Assembly (NCBI GenBank): GCA_016704895.1
Contig: JADIZG010000032.1
Coordinates: 1 to 43,741, forward strand
Source of the DNA: Betaproteobacteria bacterium
Lineage (GTDB): Bacteria > Pseudomonadota > Gammaproteobacteria > Burkholderiales > Casimicrobiaceae
Direction of reading: 5' to 3'
DNA length: 43,741 nt
Below are positions 40,040 through 43,741 of this stretch, piece by piece; position 1 is the stretch's first letter; each line of letters starts with the position of its first letter. The notes below the pieces were generated by a model. The model was not told where the DNA came from. It did not search any database and worked only from the letters and a program-made list of their open reading frames with translations. The translations under genes and the position numbers were made by a program.

Positions 40040-41816
40040 CGCGCTGCGACCGGCGGCGTCGATGGACAACGTCATGGGCAGCCAGTCGTTGATCGTCCCG
40101 GAAGTGGGCCGGTGACGTTCGTCTCGCACCAAGAGCAGTGGTGTCGGGCGGGCGTCGTCCCCATCGGCGTACGCGTCGAGGGCGTGCCTGCATCGTGCGG
40201 AACAAAACCGACCTGGCCGGCCCGGAGGGCGTCACCAGCGCCGATTCGTACGCGGCGTCGAATTCGGCATCCACGAAGCAGCTCATGTTCGCCCCGCCGA
40301 TCGCCTTGCTGTAGAACATGCTCATCGGGTTGATGCCGTCGGGAATGTCGAGCCCCCAGTCCATGGCGGCCATGCCATAGCGGCACTGGATCATGCGTTT
40401 CATTCGATCCGCCGTCGTCACGTTCTCGAATCGGGCACGGAAGGCCTTGCGAGCGAGCATCCGTTTTCGTGTATTCCATCGCCTCGCGACTCGGAGGACG
40501 TTCCCGCGAGCACCGGGATCGCCAGCGTTGATCCATCCGGCTTGCTGCGATAGCCGTCGGCGCCATGGCGATAGCCGAAGCGGTCGAGCAGCGCATTCGC
40601 GGTCGCGGGATCGAATCGGTTGGGATCGCGATGGCCCAGGATATAGCCGGCCGATACCGGCGGCACGAATCTGTTCCTGCTCTACCGCGAAACCGGCAGT
40701 GAACACCCGGATCCACTCGCGGTTGTCGAACGACATCTGGACGCTCCGACGGAGCGCGACCTTTTCCGGCGCGTTGCCGCCGAGGGTGGGATCGCGCATG
40801 CTGAAGAACACAAGGTTGATCGAGGGCGGATTCTCGCGAACCAGCCGTATGCCGTCCGCGACGATGTCGCGGTTGAGGACGCCGTTCGTCGTCGCGAGTT
40901 CGGGCGATGCGAGATAGATGACGTCGAGCTCGTTTCGGCGCAGCGACAGCAGCTCCGCAGAGGACTCGGGTGTGTACGACAGCTCGATGCGGTCCGAACC
41001 CGGGGCCTGCGGCCTGCCAGCGGGGTGGTGACGGCTTTCCTGGGCGCGACGCGGGCGTCGACCGGGTCCTCAATGCCGCGTCCGATAGCCTGGATTACGC
41101 TCGAAGGTCATGCGCTGGCCGGGGGTGAAGGCAGCAACGACAAAGGCCCGAACCGACCGGACGCTGTCCGTACGCTTCGCCTTCGGCCTCGACAACTCCC
41201 CGGGCAAGCGCGGATGTCACCGGCGATGCGAGGAGAACGGGAACAGGATCCGGGCGTTCAGGTGGATTTGCAGCGTCTGCCGGTCGACGACCACCAGCCC
41301 CGGCACCGGCGCGTCGTAGTCGAGCGCGCGGCCGGCGTCCTTGGCGCGCTTGGCGAGCGCGTCGAGCCCCGCGATCTTGCCGTCGAACAGGAAAAAGTTC
41401 GGCGAATGCAACGCCGGATCGTGAACGCGACGGAGTGCATAGGCAAAGTCCGACGCGGTCAACTCGCGCGGGCGGCCCTCGAAGCGCGGATGCGGGACAA
41501 AGAAGATCCCGGGGCGGACGCGAATGGTGAACGTGCGGTGGTCACGCGAAACTTCCGGTGCTGCGGCGGCCGCCGACGGAACGATGGCGGCAGGCCGGGC
41601 CAGCGGATCGAGCACGTAGAGCGTGTCGTACACGCCGGCCATGACCATCTGGGCCTGCATGTTGTCGGCCCGTGCAGGATCCATCGTCGACGGCACCAAT
41701 GGCATGCCGATGCGGATGACGCGTTGCGGCGGGTCGGCGCCCATCGACTCGGGCGCGGCGAGCAGCGCCAATGTCGCCAGCAGTGCGCGCGGCCATCGCA
41801 TGGCTGCACTTCCCAT
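40029..41816 (-). pseudogene. family 5 (peptide/nickel-type) ABC substrate-binding protein, broken by several frameshifts
   Basis: Start ATG 41816 follows GGGAAGGGA. A signal peptide (RALLATLALLAAPESMGAD) leads into RIGMPLVPSTMDPARADN, DHRTFTIRVRPGIFF, TASDFAYALRRVHDPALHSP and VVDRQTLQIHLN, then a stop near 41217. Other frames continue the same protein: ELSYTPESSAELLSLRRNEL (about 40970), VFFSMRDPTLGGNAPEKVAL, GYILGHRDPNRFDPATANAL (about 40620), MIQCRYGMAAMDWGLDIPDG and MFYSKAIGGANMSCFVDAEF, to a stop at 40029. The full span codes for about 595 residues, normal for this family, so nothing large is missing. Repeated small indels look like consensus errors, though true decay is possible. No partner transporter genes are nearby. 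Confidence 0.8.
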
Positions 41817-41983
41817 CGCTTCGTCCCTTCCCGGGATTGGCGGGGGAAGCATACAGAGCGCACCCAAGGGGTGTCGGATCAGGTGGCGGTGCCGCGTCCG
41901 GGAGTGGGTGGCGTCAGAGACGCCGCTCGGCAGAGCCAACGCCGGCGGACGGGCACCGGCTACCGGTACGCCCGACGACTCGG

Positions 41984-42331
41984 CTACGCGAGCTGCACGA
42001 TCGCATTCAGCCGATCGCAGACGTCTTGGAGCACCGCCGGCGTGACCTTGCCCCACGGATGCCGCCGCGCCCGGCGCTTGCGCCAATCGAACGACCTGGG
42101 CTGGTCGGCAGAGGAGCTGGCCGCGCGGATCGCGCCGAGTTGGCGATGGCGAACGGATTGTGGGCCTGCCTGCTGGTCATCGCGCAGCCGATCACGGGCC
42201 GGTCTTCTCGTTGAAGTTGCGCGGCAGGCACGGGAACAGGTGCGCGGCCCGGCCATCTCGCGGTCCACCGGTCTGCGGCGGAAGTACTCGATCCAGATCA
42301 TTCACCGCGATCAAGTCCACATAAGGTGCAT
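41984..42331 (-). pseudogene. mazF: MazF/PemK-type endoribonuclease toxin, frameshifted
   Basis: Pieces of a MazF in successive frames: LIWIEYF after ATG 42331, then REMAGPRTC, PRNFNEKTG, PVIGCAMTSRQAHNPFAIAN, and QPRSFDWRKRRARRHPWGKV plus TPAVLQDVCDRLNAIVQLA to a stop at 41984. The order and the overall 115-codon length match an intact mazF, but three or more indels break the frame. An antitoxin-like piece lies directly upstream. Identified by motif reading, not by a search. Confidence 0.7.
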
Positions 42332-42607
42332 CCCGCGATGCCTTTCGACACGGGGCGCTCGCGCGGTTCGCTCCAGGACCTCGCGGCCGCGCGGCACCCG
42401 TAAAGTCGACCTCGTCGACGGTCGCCGGCCGGATTTCGGGCGAGCAGCTCGGCGAAAGCGTCGGCCTGAGCGCGCGCGGGCTCGATCACGATGCGGCCCG
42501 CCTGGCGGTGATCGTCTGCACCTCGATTCGGGCGCGATGTCGGCCTGTGCCAGGACTCCGCGCGGAATGCGGACGCCGTGACTGTTTCTGGGCGGTGATC
42601 AGGACAT
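42332..42607 (-). pseudogene. mazE: MazE-type (AbrB/SpoVT fold) antitoxin, frameshifted
   Basis: Just upstream of mazF, one frame reads NSHGVRIPRGVLAQADIAPE, the core of MazE-type antitoxins (normally after KWGN). Other frames add EVQTITA, GRIVIEPARAQADAFAELLA and then DFTGAARPRG, typical of the toxin-binding tail. ATG 42607 is the likely start, but the frame closes after two codons as sequenced. Ends are approximate. The pair keeps the normal antitoxin-first order. Confidence 0.62.
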
Positions 42608-43078
42608 GGGTAATCGTTCCGCGGCAGCGACCGCGAGGAAGTCGAAGGGATATCCGCGGCATCCCATGACCCGCAGAGCGGTGTCGAGGGCGCATGGCGC
42701 AGCTTCGCCGCAGGGCGGAATGGGCCGCCATCGTCCTGTCGGACGATGGTCCGACGGAGCGTCCGCCTGCTCCGGAACTTGCGCGCCGTCTTGGGAAGCC
42801 GGCGGCGAATCCGCAGGCGGTGGTGCCGACTTCGGGCTGCCCTTGAACGCTGCGCCGGGGTTCGAACATGGGACCTCCAAGGGTTTCCATCGATGTCCGA
42901 AACGGCTCGGTGAGAGCCCGCTTGTCCGATTAGAAGCCTAGCCGCTTCAAACGAATGGCCGATGGCGGCGGCCCGGCTCCGGACGCGAGGATGTCGATCA
43001 TGGAGTCCGTTCCGGATGCGAAAGTGCGCCGTCCAGGCCGACTCGCGCATCCGCGCCGCTGATGGGGCGCGCGAGGGC
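42608..43078. other. no recognisable gene
   Basis: Several short readings cross this 470-nt stretch on both strands but none shows a family motif, a good ribosome site or consistent codon use. One reverse-strand reading ends MGCRGYPFDFLAVAAAERLP, which looks protein-like, but I cannot place it. With the indels seen on both sides, a broken gene here cannot be excluded. Confidence 0.4.
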
Positions 43079-43094
43079 ATAGCAATAATGCTAT
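43079..43094. promoter_or_regulatory. inverted repeat upstream of higBA, likely operator
   Basis: ATAGCA-ATAA-TGCTAT, a perfect 6-bp inverted repeat, AT-rich in a GC-rich setting, ending 6 nt before the toxin ATG at 43101. It overlaps TATATT (43092-43097). Xre-type antitoxins commonly bind such sites over their own promoter. Confidence 0.6.
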
Positions 43095-43100
43095 ATTCCG

Positions 43101-43433
43101 ATGCCGAGCTGGATGATCGCCTTCGCAAGCCCGCGGGTGGAGTCGGGGATCCTGGCGCTGCCGGCCAGGCATGTCGCGCCGGTTCGTCCGTTACGCGGAA
43201 CGCATGCGGAAACGTGGGGTCCGGACCTGGGGTTGCCGCACACTCGAGCGATGGGCGGAGGGCTCTTCGACTGCGCGTGAAGGCGGTCGAGGGGATCGCG
43301 CGACGGTTCTATCCCTGACCGGCGATCGGAGGATCGTCTTCGTGCATTCGTTCGTGAAGAAGACCGGACGAGCGCCGCCGAGGCGTGCTGGCGATCGCGC
43401 GGCGCCCGGATGAGGCAGGCGATCGATGGCTGA
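43101..43433 (+). pseudogene. higB: HigB/RelE-like (phage Gp49 family) toxin, frameshifted
   Basis: ATG 43101 opens SWMIAFASPRVESGILALPA. Neighbouring frames carry MSRRFVRYAERMRKRG, GPDLGLPHTRAMGGGLFDC, LRVKAVEGIARRFY and LTGDRRIVFVHSFVKKTGRA, ending MRQAIDG with a stop at 43431-43433. Joined, these make a Gp49-like toxin of about 110 residues, the usual size, with the conserved PHTRAMGGGLFE-type and HSFVKKT motifs. At least three indels interrupt it. It would cleave mRNA on the ribosome if intact. Confidence 0.72.
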
Positions 43434-43741
43434 TGCTCTCGGGGCGATTCAAAGGCGCAAGGCGTTCGAACGGCCGGGCGTCAAGGCCGCTTCACGACGC
43501 GCTCGCCGACGAGTCCGCGTTCTCGACGGTGCTGCGCGCGCGGGCCGGAGGTCAGGGCTCACGCAGAAGGAGGTCGCCGCGCGTCGGCACGACCCAATCC
43601 GCGATCGCCCGGCTGGAGTCGACGACCAGCGGCCCACTCGCCGTCGATCGCGACGCTGCAGCGCTACGCCCGGGCGTTGGGCCGTCGGCTGGAGGTCCGG
43701 CTCGTCAGGGCGAAAGAACCACGGACCGGCGTGCGCGGGGC
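43433..43741 (+). pseudogene. higA: Xre-family antitoxin of the HigA type, frameshifted and at window edge
   Basis: Begins at ATG 43433 overlapping the toxin stop. Frames in turn give RPLHDALADESAFSTVLRAR, LTQKEVAARR, GTTQSAIARLES and SIATLQRYARALGRRLEVRL. Together these make the helix-turn-helix of an Xre antitoxin (LTQKEVAAR, then TTQSAIARLE). Toxin-first order is the hallmark of higBA. The 3' end may lie beyond the window. Confidence 0.7.

Noticed and set aside
42606..42941. A 111-codon plus-strand reading
   Set aside because: No motif, no ribosome site, and Gly/Arg/Ser-biased composition in a region of broken frames.

Overview
A very GC-rich window that codes densely on both strands. The gene content points to a Gram-negative betaproteobacterium, probably Burkholderiales-like: tolB-pal-cpoB envelope genes, an RlpA lipoprotein, DUF1178 and DUF2784 proteins, a fused IcmF mutase, a cspA-infA pair and short palindromic intergenic repeats. 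The lineage is inferred from gene families and style, not from a marker gene.

Layout. 1-3.8 kb (minus): a long-type KAS III partial at the window edge, a small Cys-rich protein, a DUF2784 membrane protein and an EVE-like domain fused in frame to a SAM methyltransferase with a regulatory domain. 3.9-9.0 kb (plus): rlpA, tolB, pal, cpoB, mutY; tolB and cpoB each carry an apparent 1-nt deletion in the same octamer. 9.0-11.6 kb (minus): a putative anti-sigma factor, an ECF sigma factor, repeats and a lipoprotein. 11.7-14.6 kb (plus): a YeeE/YedE transporter, a DUF1178 protein, two tRNA-Lys genes and purU with a strong hairpin. 14.9-16.4 kb: a pseudopilin-like protein and an EamA exporter.

16.4-29.7 kb is a myo-inositol catabolic cluster: iolC (fused to DUF2090), iolD, iolE, iolB, an RpiR-type iolR and two Gfo/Idh dehydrogenases, followed on the same strand by a binding protein, double permease and ATPase of the AfuABC/FbpABC type. 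The iolC promoter carries a GGAA-N6-TTCC box and a near match, suggesting repression by the IolR encoded in the cluster. The binding protein resembles AfuA, a sugar-phosphate receptor, so the importer may bring in a phosphorylated cyclitol or sugar.

29.8-36.5 kb: cspA with a clear promoter and a leader hairpin resembling an attenuator, infA, an M16 peptidase, an MFS transporter, a periplasmic protein and a vapBC-type toxin-antitoxin pair with an operator-like inverted repeat. 36.35-39.8 kb: icmF behind a perfect palindrome; it is frameshifted and loses its C-terminus in a G-rich tract.

39.8-43.7 kb reads differently. Each recognisable gene (a family 5 peptide-type binding protein, mazEF-like and higBA-like modules) has normal overall length but is broken by several frameshifts. 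That pattern fits a poor consensus near a contig end better than real gene decay. Three toxin-antitoxin modules therefore lie in the last 8.2 kb.
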